Positions 23,508 to 32,819 of a stretch of 64,000 nt of DNA are shown piece by piece. How positions within the stretch are numbered: position 1 is the stretch's first letter; each line of letters begins with the position of its first letter. The notes under the pieces are model-generated. The model had not been told where the DNA came from and did not search any database. It saw only the letters and a list, made by a program, of their open reading frames with translations. The DNA comes from an uncultured Oscillospiraceae bacterium (lineage in GTDB: Bacteria; Bacillota; Clostridia; Oscillospirales; Acutalibacteraceae), in assembly GCA_902492895.1 (NCBI GenBank), contig CABUNG010000007.1:1-64000 (forward strand). The letters are read 5' to 3'. Made by a program: the position numbers and the translations under genes.

Positions 23508-24218
23508 CTGCAGGTATACTTTACCGAGCGGGACCAGATGGTCATCGACCACGCGGTCAGCGTCCGCGCCAAAAAAGCGGAAATCATCACCACCTACATC
23601 GATGTCGAGGCCCTGCCCTTCAACCGCGGATACTATTCCTGCGACCTGACCTTCTTCTTCGAGGTCCAGCTCGAAGTCTATTCCGGTCACGGCGTTCCCT
23701 GCACGACCGTGTGCGGCGTCGCCGTGTTCCAGAAAAAGGTCATTCTGTACGGCAGCGAAGGCAACGTTAAGGTCTTCTGCAGCGAGTACATTCCGAACCA
23801 GCACGACGTGCAAGAGATGCCTCCCCGCAACATGCCGCGCTGCTGTGTCCAGGTCGCCGAACCCATCGTCCTCTCCGCCCGCCTGGTCGAGGCGTGCGAA
23901 TGCGGATGCTGCAAGTGCGACTGCGGATGCTGTGGATGCTGCAGCATCCCCGACTGCATCTGCCAGCGGTACGGCGGCAGCTTCTGCGACGGACACGACG
24001 GCAAGGTGGTTCTCGTCACCATCGGCATCTTCACCATCGTGCAGCTGGTCCGCAACGTCCAGATGCTCATGCCGGTCTACGATTTCTGCATGCCCTCCAA
24101 GGAATGTTGCCCGACAAGCGACAACCCCTGCGATCTGTTCAAGAAAATGTGCTTCCCCGTGGACGAATTCTTCCCTCCCAAGAGCGACGACAAGGGCTGC
24201 GGCTGCGGCCACAAGTAA
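23489..24218 (+). pseudogene. 3' fragment of the split Cys-rich gene (codons 29-271)
   Basis: Continuation of the gene that starts at 20763. It runs KDCLEDLQVYFTERDQMVID, then a mixed alpha/beta region with conserved-looking stretches (TYIDVEALPFNRGYYSCDLT, FFFEVQLEVYS, KKVILYGSEGNVKVF). A dense cysteine block near residue 165 (ECGCCKCDCGCCGCC) and a Cys-rich tail ending DDKGCGCGHK follow. The whole joined protein has about 30 cysteines. I recall similar uncharacterised proteins in Clostridia with the same N-terminal DSCSDKDCLEDL, but no function. A structural, coat or metal-binding role would fit the cysteines. Without excision it has no start codon of its own near the junction. Confidence 0.85.
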
Positions 24219-24259
24219 TCCCGGAAGCGCACCGCGTTCACTTCAATTTTGGGTACAGG

Positions 24260-24291
24260 AAACCCCGGGCCGAAAAGGGCCCGGGGTTTTT
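24260..24291 (+). terminator. Rho-independent terminator after the Cys-rich gene
   Basis: 12-bp stem (24260-24271 with 24278-24289), 6-nt loop, T-run after it. It can also serve the convergent MFS gene on the minus strand. Confidence 0.85.
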
Positions 24292-24364
24292 CCGCGTATG
24301 AAAGAACGGCTTTCCCCAGCTTGGCGCGTCCCCGGGCCGTCCCGGGTCCGGAGATTTCGTCCGT

Positions 24365-26038
24365 TCAGGCCGCGTCGGAGGATTCGATTCCATGCGGCAG
24401 ATGCTTTCGCCCGACAAACAGCAGAACGCCGCCCACTCCGAACAGCACCAGCAGGCTGATAATCCCGATCGACGCCCGGCCGGTCGCCATATAGAACAGG
24501 GAATACAGCATCGGCCCGATCACTGAGGCGAATTTGCCGAAAATATCGTAGAATCCGAAATATTCATTGGAGCGCTCCGGCGGCACCAGCTTGCCGAAAT
24601 ACGAGCGGGACAACGCCTGGATGCCGCCCTGCACCGTCCCCACCAGGAACGCGAGGACCCAGAACAACAGCGACGACAGCCGCAGCGCCCCTGCGTAAGC
24701 CTCCTGCTTTCCGGCATCGGTGATGAACGAATCGAGCTGCATATGGATGTGCGGGATCGATTCAGCCGCCCACTCCCGGACTTTGGCAGAGGAAAAGGCG
24801 TATTTCCCGTCGTTGCTCATCAGACTCGTGTACACATCCCCGAGCACTCCGGAATTTCCCTTCTCGTCTTCCGTCCAGAAAGCGGCCTCCCGGTCGTCTG
24901 CGGAGAGGGCGTTTTTGCCGTTTTCCCGGAGATCTCCGACCATCGTCTCCCATATCTTGCGGTCAGACGCCGAGAGCTGCAGCGCGTTCGGCTGCCGTGC
25001 GACCGAATCAGCGGCATGGTTCACGGCTTCCGTATATTCCATCTGGTAGGGTTCCACGTTGAGTCCCATGAAGAAGCCCACGCCGCAGATGACGACATAC
25101 ACCCCGATCGCCGCGCCGATCATCCGCAGCGCCCCCACCCTGGAAGCGAGTCTGCTGAACAGGATGGAAAACGGCACTGCGACCAATTGGGTCACGAGCA
25201 GCGCCAGGATCATGCCGGTCGATCCCAGCCCCAGCGTCGCGCCGTAGTTGGTCGCCAGATTGATGACGGTCCCGACCCCGTCGATATAGAAGAAATACGC
25301 CACCAGATAGAGCAGCAGCCCCTTGTCGCGCACGATATCCTTCATGGTGCGCCCGAGATTGTGCATCGCGGCCGAGGCCAGCTTGGAGGGCGGCGTATCG
25401 ACGTAATAGGTCTGTTTGACATTTTTGAGCAGCGGAATGGAGAAGACCGCCCACCATACACAGGTCAGCAGGATGGAGAATTTCACCGCCGTAACGCTGA
25501 ATCCGGTCATCAGCAGAAATACGATCGAGATCACGAACGGAATGGTGCTCCCTCCCAGATACCCCATCGCGTAGCCCCAGGAGGAGACGCGGTCCATGCG
25601 GTCTCTCGTGGTCACGTCGGTCAGGAAGGAGTCGTAAAACACATTCGCTCCGGAAAACCCGATATGGGAGATCACGTACCCGATGAGCATCAGCTTCCAG
25701 TCTCCGGTGAAGGCCGTCACCGCCGTAAAGACGATACCGAGGATCAGGCAGGCGCAAAGCAGCTTCTTTTTCATGCCCCGGAAATCGCCGATCGAACCGA
25801 AAATCGGGGAGAGCACGGCGATGATCAGGGACGCGGCCGAGACGCCGATGCCCCACCACTTATCGCCGGCGTCCCCGGCGATGCCCGCGTAGTAAATCGG
25901 GAAAATGGCCGCCATCATATTGGTGGCGTAGACGGAATTCGCCCAGTCATAGAGAATCCAGCTTTTTTCCGGCTTGGTAAATTTGCGTGACGGATCTTTC
26001 ACGGATTTCGGCCCGTGTGTCTGCTTGGTCATGCGCAT
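24365..26038 (-). CDS. MFS transporter, UMF1/Atg22-like
   Basis: A 557-aa membrane protein with about 12 hydrophobic helices. The N-terminus KPEKSWILYDWANSVYATNM is the hallmark of the UMF1 family of the major facilitator superfamily, which is related to yeast vacuolar Atg22. Residues 345-445 form a large hydrophilic insertion between helices (PYQMEYTEAVNHAADSVARQ onward, to about AGKQEAYAG). A second signature, GGIQALSRSYFGKLVPPE, follows near residue 480. The substrate is unknown; amino acid or similar solute efflux is only suggested by the family. Confidence 0.88.
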   Translation of the reverse strand: MRMTKQTHGPKSVKDPSRKFTKPEKSWILYDWANSVYATNMMAAIFPIYYAGIAGDAGDKWWGIGVSAASLIIAVLSPIFGSIGDFRGMKKKLLCACLILGIVFTAVTAFTGDWKLMLIGYVISHIGFSGANVFYDSFLTDVTTRDRMDRVSSWGYAMGYLGGSTIPFVISIVFLLMTGFSVTAVKFSILLTCVWWAVFSIPLLKNVKQTYYVDTPPSKLASAAMHNLGRTMKDIVRDKGLLLYLVAYFFYIDGVGTVINLATNYGATLGLGSTGMILALLVTQLVAVPFSILFSRLASRVGALRMIGAAIGVYVVICGVGFFMGLNVEPYQMEYTEAVNHAADSVARQPNALQLSASDRKIWETMVGDLRENGKNALSADDREAAFWTEDEKGNSGVLGDVYTSLMSNDGKYAFSSAKVREWAAESIPHIHMQLDSFITDAGKQEAYAGALRLSSLLFWVLAFLVGTVQGGIQALSRSYFGKLVPPERSNEYFGFYDIFGKFASVIGPMLYSLFYMATGRASIGIISLLVLFGVGGVLLFVGRKHLPHGIESSDAA

Positions 26039-26133
26039 CCCTCCTGCCGATAGTTTTTTCCAAAATCAGTATCGCATTCTCCAAACTTTTTGTCAATTCC
26101 CAATCGGTTAAGCCGCGTTTAAATTTTCGCGCG

Positions 26134-26164
26134 TAAAAAGCGGCGGTTGCCTAAACCGCCGCTT
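26134..26164 (-). terminator. Rho-independent terminator of the 26.2-kb TM2 gene
   Basis: Perfect 11-bp stem (26138-26148 with 26154-26164), 5-nt loop; on the minus strand TTTTT follows. It begins 12 nt after the stop. Confidence 0.85.
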
Positions 26165-26175
26165 GAAACTGAGAT

Positions 26176-26646
26176 CTATACGTAGTAAGGATTGGGCTTG
26201 GTCAGCAGCACGATCAGGTCCACCAGCCAGCCGATGCCGCAAAGCCCGGCCGTGAAGATATACAGCACGCCCATGCCGGCTTTGCCCTCGTAAAATTTAT
26301 GGCCGCCGAACACACCGAGAAAAAAGCAGAGGATAAAGGCTACCCACTTGTCTTTCGGCCGCCCGGTCGCCACCACCGGCGTGTTGTAAATAACGACCGG
26401 AGGCTGCTGGTAGACCACCTGCTGCGGCGGATAGGGCACCTGCTGCGGATAAGGTGTCTGCGGATACACCGCTCCCGCTTGAGGAGGCGGCGCGGATACC
26501 ACGGCCGGAGGCGGGGGCGGCGCCGGCCTGGCGGAGCCCGGCATCGTCTGATCGGACGGAGGCACCACCACCGGGCGGCCGACCTCATGGCCGCACTGAG
26601 GACAGAAGCGGGAATTCACCTGCGTACCGCATTGATCACAAAACAT
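26176..26646 (-). CDS. Zinc-ribbon and TM2-domain membrane protein
   Basis: A 156-aa protein. A zinc ribbon lies at the N-terminus (FCDQCG ... FCPQCG, residues 2-18). A Pro/Gln/Val-rich linker follows (about 25-95, many PP and QQ). Then comes a TM2 domain with two membrane helices (KWVAFILCFFLGVFGGHKFYEG, the second as GVLYIFTAGLCGIGWLVDLI). The FGGHKFYEGK turn is the family signature. Function is unknown; TM2 proteins are usually small membrane anchors or sensors. Confidence 0.88.
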   Translation of the reverse strand: MFCDQCGTQVNSRFCPQCGHEVGRPVVVPPSDQTMPGSARPAPPPPPAVVSAPPPQAGAVYPQTPYPQQVPYPPQQVVYQQPPVVIYNTPVVATGRPKDKWVAFILCFFLGVFGGHKFYEGKAGMGVLYIFTAGLCGIGWLVDLIVLLTKPNPYYV

Positions 26647-26861
26647 AACACAACCCTCCCAATTTCCTTAAGAATATCATAGATCGCAGGCGGAAACAAG
26701 CTGTTTGTTTAACAGATTCTCCAAAGAATATCCTTATGCGCGGCCCGCACGGATCTCATAGAATCGGCGGAAGCGCCCGGCCGGGCCGTAAGCCCCATAT
26801 GCCATCTGCGGCCCTCATATCGATGCGCCCGCAAGGTACCTCTCTGCCGAAGATGTGCAGC

Positions 26862-26895
26862 AAAAAGGCGATACGCTTTTCAGCGTACCGCCTTT
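26862..26895 (-). terminator. Rho-independent terminator of the 26.9-kb TM2 gene
   Basis: 13-bp stem with one mismatch (26864-26876 with 26883-26895), 6-nt loop and TTTTT on the minus strand. Confidence 0.8.
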
Positions 26896-26916
26896 AGGTC
26901 AACCGTGATAATAAAT

Positions 26917-27588
26917 TCAGTCGCCGAGCGGACGCCCGGCCGCGTCCTTATTGATGGAGCCGGTGAGGATCTGGATGCCTTCCACCAGTCCCCAGATCCA
27001 GGCCGCAAGGGCGCCGATGCCGCAGGCCCAGCCGCCGATCAGGGTCAGCAGGAGCTGACCGACCGCCTTGCCCGTATACCCCAAATAGAAATTGTGCACG
27101 CCCAGAGAACCCAGGAAAATACCGAGCAGTCCCGCCGCCATTTTGGATTTGCCACCGGCAACCGGCTGATAAACGGGGTTATTCAGGTTGGTGCCGCAGT
27201 GGACGCAGATGACCGCCATAGGGTTGGCCGGCTGGCCGCAGTTCGGGCAGAAACCCGCGCCGGAACCGACCGGCACGCCGCAGCCCACACATACGGCCGC
27301 CCCCGGAGCGAGCGGACGCCCGCACTGCTTGCAGTACTGGGGGTAGGCGGATGCGGGCGCTTGATAGGGCGGCGCGCTGTAAGCCGGTGGCGGAGGTGCC
27401 TGAGGCGGCGTCTGCGGTTGGGGTTGGGGCTGAGGTTGGGGCTGCCCGACAGGAGGCGTATATGCCTGCTGCGGGGGTACGGGAGCTCCGGCCGGTGCCG
27501 CGCCTTCCAAAGGGGTTCCGCAATATATGCAAACCTTGGCGTTCGGATCAGCCTGAGCGCCGCACTGAGGACATGTGCGTTCTTCCAT
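26917..27588 (-). CDS. Multi-zinc-ribbon and TM2-domain membrane protein
   Basis: A 223-aa relative of the neighbouring TM2 protein. It has four CxxC-type half-ribbons and ribbons: CPQCG...CIYCG at the N-terminus, then after a Pro/Gln-rich linker (QPQPQPQPQ) CKQCG...CVGCG and CPNCG...CVHCG near residues 88-150. The TM2 domain follows (GLLGIFLGSLGVHNFYLGYT and then a second helix). It is transcribed on its own, divergent from citrate synthase. Confidence 0.88.
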   Translation of the reverse strand: MEERTCPQCGAQADPNAKVCIYCGTPLEGAAPAGAPVPPQQAYTPPVGQPQPQPQPQPQTPPQAPPPPAYSAPPYQAPASAYPQYCKQCGRPLAPGAAVCVGCGVPVGSGAGFCPNCGQPANPMAVICVHCGTNLNNPVYQPVAGGKSKMAAGLLGIFLGSLGVHNFYLGYTGKAVGQLLLTLIGGWACGIGALAAWIWGLVEGIQILTGSINKDAAGRPLGD

Positions 27589-27863
27589 AAAACAACCTTC
27601 CTTTCGTTGCGGGTAGGATTCCGGACGGCGGAGCCGCCGCGGATGACGGGATGTATCCCGGTCTAAGAATCCTCGGAAAGCCGTGGTTTTCTTATGATTT
27701 CATTATAAAGCAGCCGGTCCGGAATCGCAAGACCTGTTTGACAATCTTCGCAAATTCTTAGGAAATCTTCATCGGGGCTTGCGGATTTTTCCGTCCGAAA
27801 ATCGGTTTTGAGGATTGAAATCGGACAAAATTTCATTTTGGACATATTTCGTTCAACATTTTA

Positions 27864-27872
27864 TGCTATAGT
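27864..27872 (+). promoter_or_regulatory. Extended -10 promoter of citrate synthase
   Basis: TGC followed by TATAGT (27867-27872), about 45 nt before the ATG. No good -35. The whole gap 27589-27916 is AT-rich on its right half and otherwise shows nothing else. Confidence 0.5.
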
Positions 27873-27916
27873 TGTATGGTGATATATGAAAAAATCGAGT
27901 AAAAAGGAGGAGGCAT

Positions 27917-29278
27917 ATGGCCAACAAGTATTCCGAAATCACGCCCCAGGTCCGGGATTTGGCGGAAAAGTGCCGTCAGAGCAGCACCATCGATTCCACC
28001 CTGTTCACCAAATACCAGGTCAACCGTGGCCTGCGGGATCTCAAAGGAAACGGTGTTCTCACCGGCCTTACGGAAATTTCCGAAATACAGTCGAGCATCG
28101 CGACGGACGACGGCCCGAAACCCTGCGACGGCAAGCTCTTCTACCGCGGCATCAATGTGGAGGATATTGTCGGCGGCTTCATCGGTGAAAAACGCTTCGG
28201 ATTCGAGGAGACCACCTATCTGCTCCTATTCGGTGAACTGCCAACCAAGGAGCAGCTCACGGAATTTCAGCAGATACTCTCCGATTACCGCACCCTGCCC
28301 ACCAGTTTTGTGCGGGATATCATCCTGAAAGCGCCCAGCTCGGATATGATGAACACCCTGGCCCGCAGCGTGCTCACTCTCTATTCCTACGACGAAAACG
28401 CCAACGACATCACGGTCGAAAACGTGCTGCGGCAGTGCCTGCAGCTCATCGCCCTGTTCCCGCTCCTGTCTGTCTACGGATACCAGGCCTACAGCCATTA
28501 TCACGACGGCAACAGCCTGTATATCCACAACCCGCAGCCTCACCTGTCCACGGCGGAGAACATCCTGTTCGTCCTGCGTCCCGACAGCCAGTACACCGAG
28601 CTGGAAGCGAAAATTCTGGATCTGGCGCTCGTCCTCCACGCCGAACACGGCGGCGGCAACAATTCCACCTTCACCACCCATGTCGTCTCCTCGTCCGGCA
28701 CCGATACCTATTCGGTCATCGCCGCCTCCCTCGGCTCCCTCAAAGGTCCCAAGCACGGCGGCGCCAACATCAAGGTCGTGCAGATGTTCGAGGATATGAA
28801 GCAGACCCTCGCCGATTGGGACGATGAGGACGCGATCGTCGCGTATCTGAAGAGTCTGCTGCACAAAGAGGCGTTCGACCGGGCGGGGCTGATCTACGGT
28901 ATGGGCCACGCGGTGTATTCCCTCTCCGATCCGCGCGCCAATATCTTTAAAGCCTTTGTCAAGAGCCTGTCGGTCGAAAAAGGCCGGGAAGACGAATATA
29001 AGCTGTATTCGCTCGTCGAAAAGCTCGCCCCCCAGGTTATTGCCGAGGAACGGCAGATCTACAAGGGCGTCAGCGCCAACATCGACTTTTACAGCGGTTT
29101 TGTGTACAGCATGCTCAATCTGCCGCTCGAGCTGTACACCCCCATCTTCGCCATCTCCCGCATCGCGGGCTGGAGCGCCCATCGTCTCGAAGAGCTCATT
29201 AACGCGGGCAAAATCATCCGCCCGTCGTATAAAAGCGTTTCGGTCCGGCGGGATTACGTTCCCATCGCGGGACGCTGA
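27917..29278 (+). CDS. gltA: Citrate synthase
   Basis: It condenses oxaloacetate and acetyl-CoA to citrate (453 aa). The catalytic residues of the family are visible: His in LHAEHGGGNNSTFTTHV, His in GPKHGGANIKVV, and Asp in SANIDFYSGFVYSML near residue 385. GMGHAVYSLSDPRANIF is the substrate-binding loop. The N-terminal extension with many Glu/Lys and the FYRGINVEDIVGGF region are typical of clostridial types. AAGGAGGAGG sits directly before the start. It stands alone, between its promoter and a strong terminator, and probably feeds glutamate synthesis in an anaerobe with an incomplete TCA cycle (inference). Confidence 0.96.
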   Translation: MANKYSEITPQVRDLAEKCRQSSTIDSTLFTKYQVNRGLRDLKGNGVLTGLTEISEIQSSIATDDGPKPCDGKLFYRGINVEDIVGGFIGEKRFGFEETTYLLLFGELPTKEQLTEFQQILSDYRTLPTSFVRDIILKAPSSDMMNTLARSVLTLYSYDENANDITVENVLRQCLQLIALFPLLSVYGYQAYSHYHDGNSLYIHNPQPHLSTAENILFVLRPDSQYTELEAKILDLALVLHAEHGGGNNSTFTTHVVSSSGTDTYSVIAASLGSLKGPKHGGANIKVVQMFEDMKQTLADWDDEDAIVAYLKSLLHKEAFDRAGLIYGMGHAVYSLSDPRANIFKAFVKSLSVEKGREDEYKLYSLVEKLAPQVIAEERQIYKGVSANIDFYSGFVYSMLNLPLELYTPIFAISRIAGWSAHRLEELINAGKIIRPSYKSVSVRRDYVPIAGR

Positions 29279-29293
29279 ACAGCCGCTAAAACA

Positions 29294-29327
29294 GCCCCTG
29301 CGGACATCTGTCCGCAGGGGCGTTTTT
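29294..29327 (+). terminator. Rho-independent terminator of citrate synthase
   Basis: Perfect 13-bp stem (29294-29306 with 29309-29321), tight loop, then GTTTTT. Confidence 0.88.
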
Positions 29328-29352
29328 GACTGCCGGGAGGTATGCCCTCCTA

Positions 29353-29838
29353 TTACAAGGCTTCCAGCACCGCCCGGTTTTCCGCATAGCTCTCGTAGGC
29401 CGTCGCCAAATCCTCGGAGGCAGCAGTCCGCAAATGGGAGAGATTTCCTTCGGCGTCTATTTGGAATTCATGGGCCTCCACCCTCCAGGGGCGGGCATTT
29501 CCTTTGCGGAAACAGGCCGCATACACCGTCACCGGTCCCGGTGAAAACGCTTCCTGAACGGCAAACGTAACGTCCATCTGGCTCTGATCCAATCCGAAAG
29601 CATGGTTCAGATGCTGCCCGCAGCGGTGTTCCAGCCGCAGAGCATCCGTTCGGCTGACGGTCCATTCGACGGTATCTCCGGAAGGAAAAGGCACCAGGGT
29701 GGTCAGCTGAATTTGCCCGTCCGTGCCCTGCACGGTGATGTGGGTGCTCTTTTTGTCCGCCGCATACCATCCCAGGCTCCCCAGCAAACCGCACAGCAGC
29801 AGGATCGCCGTGATCGCCGCAGCCCGTCTTTTAATCAT
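29353..29838 (-). CDS. Membrane-anchored protein of unknown function
   Basis: A predicted protein of about 161 aa. After MIKRRAAA comes one hydrophobic segment (ITAILLLCGLLGSLGWYAA), then a hydrophilic outer part with no motif I recognise. The start at 29838 has GGGAGG close by; an ATG at 29871 in frame would add 11 residues but has no ribosome-binding site. It is convergent with citrate synthase and divergent from the exporter-like gene at 29981. Confidence 0.6.
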   Translation of the reverse strand: MIKRRAAAITAILLLCGLLGSLGWYAADKKSTHITVQGTDGQIQLTTLVPFPSGDTVEWTVSRTDALRLEHRCGQHLNHAFGLDQSQMDVTFAVQEAFSPGPVTVYAACFRKGNARPWRVEAHEFQIDAEGNLSHLRTAASEDLATAYESYAENRAVLEAL

Positions 29839-29980
29839 GACCTCCCACGCCCTTTCTAAGCACAAGTCCATTCGCCGGTCCGGCTATCCACTTATCTATA
29901 TTCTAACAGAATGCCGCCGCCATGTAAATCCCTCCGGCAAACGGGATATACTACTTTCATCTTCCAAAGGGAGGCATGGC

Positions 29981-31162
29981 ATGAACGGCGTACTCGGCGC
30001 GGGATTTGGACGTCCCTCGATCGGCAAAGCGGTCAAGGTGGCGCTCGGCTGTTCCCTGGCCGTCCTGCTCGCGCGGGCGATGGATCTTTCGACCGCGACC
30101 GCTGTGGTCACCATCACCCTGCTAAGCGTCCAGCGCACTAAAAAAGATACGCTGCGGGCCGCGCTCCGCCGCAGCCTCGCCTATCTGTCCGCGCTCGCCC
30201 TGGCGCTGCCGCTGTTTTACCTGCTCCGGTTTTCGGTTTTGTCGCTGGGCCTGTTCCTGCTTCTGTTTGTCCCGGTCTGCCAGTGGCTGAACATCGAGGA
30301 GGGCCTCGCCATGAGCACCGTGCTCATGCTCCACATCTGGAACGCCCAAACCATAACCGCCGCCCTCGTGCTCAACGAAACCATCCTGATGGCCATCGGC
30401 ATCCTCATGGGCATCGTCATGAACCTCTATATGCCTCGCCGCACCCGTGCCATCCGGGAAGATCAGCGGATCACCGAGGAGCGGATGCGGGCGATTCTGC
30501 GGGATATGGGAACCTTCCTACGAGAGGATTCCGTGTCGCCGGAAGCAGCCATTCCTCACCGGCCTCCCCTCGCCCCACCGGATCCAATCCCGGAACGGGT
30601 CCCCTCTCGTCGGGGAACTTCCTCTCCGAGCGGCGAGGGCTCCGCATTTCCCGCCCGGATCCCGGACGGGATCGACGCCCTGCGAGCCCATCTCGACGAG
30701 GCGTGCAAGCGGGCTCTCGCCCTTGCGGACAATACCTTTCATCCCGATATGCGGTATTTTCTGCAATATATGGAAATGCGGCGTCAGCAGTGCCGCTCCC
30801 TGTCCCGCCTGGCCGGCAGCCTGTCCCGCCTGACGCCGGACAGCCGCCCTTTTCCCTGGCAGGCCTGGGAAATCGGGGCGTTCTTCGAACAGACGGCGGA
30901 TTCCCTGCACGAGTGCAGCAACGCCGAAGAGCTGCTCGTCCGCCTCGAAGAGCTCCGGCACCGCTTCAAGGCGAGCGAGCTGCCCGCCACTCGGCTCGAA
31001 TTTGAAGTCCGGGCCGTGCTGTACGAGGCCGCAGACGCCCTGCAGCATCTGCTGGAACTCAAACGGGATTTCACCCGCTCCCTGACCCCGTCCCAGGTCG
31101 AACGGTTCTGGTCCTGTTCCATGCGGGACCGTAAATTCAAGCGAAAACCCGTCAAACGGTGA
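29981..31162 (+). CDS. Aromatic acid exporter (ArAE)-like membrane protein
   Basis: A 393-aa protein. Residues 1-150 hold four to six membrane helices (GKAVKVALGCSLAVLLAR, TAVVTITLLSVQRTKKDTLR, and following), matching the PF06081-type aromatic acid exporter family. The C-terminal half (about 210-390) is cytoplasmic and helical with many Arg/Glu (DEACKRALALADNTFHPDMRY). Between them is an unusually Pro/Ser-rich linker (residues about 185-225). Start 29981 has GGGAGG 6 nt upstream; the frame is open further back but without support. Confidence 0.75.
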   Translation: MNGVLGAGFGRPSIGKAVKVALGCSLAVLLARAMDLSTATAVVTITLLSVQRTKKDTLRAALRRSLAYLSALALALPLFYLLRFSVLSLGLFLLLFVPVCQWLNIEEGLAMSTVLMLHIWNAQTITAALVLNETILMAIGILMGIVMNLYMPRRTRAIREDQRITEERMRAILRDMGTFLREDSVSPEAAIPHRPPLAPPDPIPERVPSRRGTSSPSGEGSAFPARIPDGIDALRAHLDEACKRALALADNTFHPDMRYFLQYMEMRRQQCRSLSRLAGSLSRLTPDSRPFPWQAWEIGAFFEQTADSLHECSNAEELLVRLEELRHRFKASELPATRLEFEVRAVLYEAADALQHLLELKRDFTRSLTPSQVERFWSCSMRDRKFKRKPVKR

Positions 31163-31388
31163 TCGAAAACGGAGTTCGGCCTCCCGGATTTCATGCGTCG
31201 ATCCCTCTCCACCATGAAGAAAGAGGCCACGGCTGACGGCACTCCGGCTAAATCCGTCCTCGGGCTGCGGCGGACCGATGAGACCGCGGCCGCCCGCCTC
31301 CATCACGCATCACGGCCGCTCCCCTCTATACTGCAGGCCGCCCCCGGACAATAGACGACGTCTGTATCCGGCCGCTCGAATGAAAAAA

Positions 31389-31420
31389 GAAAAGCCCTGT
31401 CCTCACGGACAGGGCTTTTC
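31389..31420 (-). terminator. Rho-independent terminator of the surface protein gene
   Basis: 14-bp perfect stem (31389-31402 with 31407-31420), TCAC loop, U-rich on both strands. The preceding gap from 31163 shows nothing else. Confidence 0.85.
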
Positions 31421-31433
31421 CATCTGCTGAAAA

Positions 31434-32819
31434 TTATTTGGAACGCACACGGCGGGACTTGATCATCACGACAGACGCCGCGCCGGCCAGAGCGGCCGCC
31501 AGGACAACCCAGACCATAGAGGTGCTGCCGGTGGTCGGGTTTTCGGGCTTGCTGTTATCGGGGGTGCTGGGGGTGCTGGGATTGCTTTCAGAGGCAACCG
31601 CTTCCCACTTCGCATACAGCACCAGGTCGCCGGTCACGGCCTCCTCAAAGGTGTACGCCTTGGTCAGAGCCTCGTCGGAGAACCAGCCCTTGAAGGTGAA
31701 GCCTTCCTTGGCGGGATCTTCGGGCTTCTCGACCAATTCGCCGCTGATGGTCGGGAGAACGACGTCCTCTTCACCGTTGTTGGCCTTATAGGTCACGGTG
31801 TAAACGGTTCTGACCGCATCGGCGCCGAAAGCATCTTCCAGATCCGCGCTGTTGCCGACCGTGGCTTCCGGAGCAACGGCGACAGCCACTTCAATGCCCT
31901 CGGTATCCGGCGTAATTTCCGTGCCGCCGGTGGTGCCGGGATGCAGTTCCTTGACCTCGCCGCCCATGACGACGCCGCCAACCGCTGCAACGGTACCCGT
32001 CACGCCCGCATCGCCGGTTTCGCCGCCGAGATACATTTTGTCAACGATGCCGCCCATGACGACAATGACGGAAGCGTCCATGGAACCGCGGTTGACGCCC
32101 TGCAGAACGTTGATCTTGCCGTCGGCCACCGCCACCGCAGCTGTACCGGTATACCCGTTCGAACCGCCGGCCGTCACCCACGCCGTGGACATATCGCCGC
32201 CGGCAATGGCCAGGCTGGCCACTTTGGTGCAGCTGATGCCTTCGCCGCCGCCGAACACCAGGGAGGTGATTTTGCCGCCGCTGATGATCACGTTGGTCTC
32301 ATCCACGACACAGGGGGATTCCTTGGGATCTCCCGCATACCAAGTGGCGGTATAATCGCAGTCGTCGCCGCAGCCTTTTACAAAAGAGGAGGCGCCGCCG
32401 CCCTGAACGGAAACAGCCGTACCGCCCTTGAACTCCACATTGGCGGTTTTGACATGGCTCTTGTGCAGGCCGCCGCCGACCAGATTGCGGACCGTGCCGC
32501 CTTCCATGACGATGGAGGTGGATTCATAAATTCCGTCGTGATTATGGCTGCCTCCGAACACCGTCACGTTCTTGCCGACTGCCAGTTCTCCGTCGGTGCC
32601 CCATTTGACCAGGGCCCCTTCTTGATCGTCCGTACGGGCGACGATGGTGACGGGCGTGCCGTTGGCGAAGAGCACCTCGGTGCTGCCGATGGTCGCCGCT
32701 TTCGGCTCACTGGGCTCCAGATACGTTGTCGTCTCCTCCGCGAAGGCCGACACGCTGCACAGCGACGCCAACATGGCCGCACCGGCGACGAACGTCAGTA
32801 CTTTTTTGAATTTCTTCAT
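31434..32819 (-). CDS. Wall-anchored repeat surface protein with NPTTG-type sorting signal
   Basis: A 461-aa exported protein. Signal peptide: MKKFKKVLTFVAGAAMLASL ... AFAEE. The middle (about 60-290) consists of Gly-rich strand-turn units (for example GGTVRNLVGGG, GGKITSLVFGGGEG), each about 25-35 residues, as in a right-handed beta-helix. Near 335-400 lies an InlB/Listeria-Bacteroides-type repeat (TVTYKANNGEEDVVLPTISG ... GFTFKGWFSDEALTKAYTF). The C-terminus has a Ser/Pro/Asn linker, NPTTG, a hydrophobic helix and a basic tail (KSRRVRSK). It therefore resembles a sortase substrate with a non-LPxTG motif. A role in adhesion is inferred. Confidence 0.85.
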   Translation of the reverse strand: MKKFKKVLTFVAGAAMLASLCSVSAFAEETTTYLEPSEPKAATIGSTEVLFANGTPVTIVARTDDQEGALVKWGTDGELAVGKNVTVFGGSHNHDGIYESTSIVMEGGTVRNLVGGGLHKSHVKTANVEFKGGTAVSVQGGGASSFVKGCGDDCDYTATWYAGDPKESPCVVDETNVIISGGKITSLVFGGGEGISCTKVASLAIAGGDMSTAWVTAGGSNGYTGTAAVAVADGKINVLQGVNRGSMDASVIVVMGGIVDKMYLGGETGDAGVTGTVAAVGGVVMGGEVKELHPGTTGGTEITPDTEGIEVAVAVAPEATVGNSADLEDAFGADAVRTVYTVTYKANNGEEDVVLPTISGELVEKPEDPAKEGFTFKGWFSDEALTKAYTFEEAVTGDLVLYAKWEAVASESNPSTPSTPDNSKPENPTTGSTSMVWVVLAAALAGAASVVMIKSRRVRSK

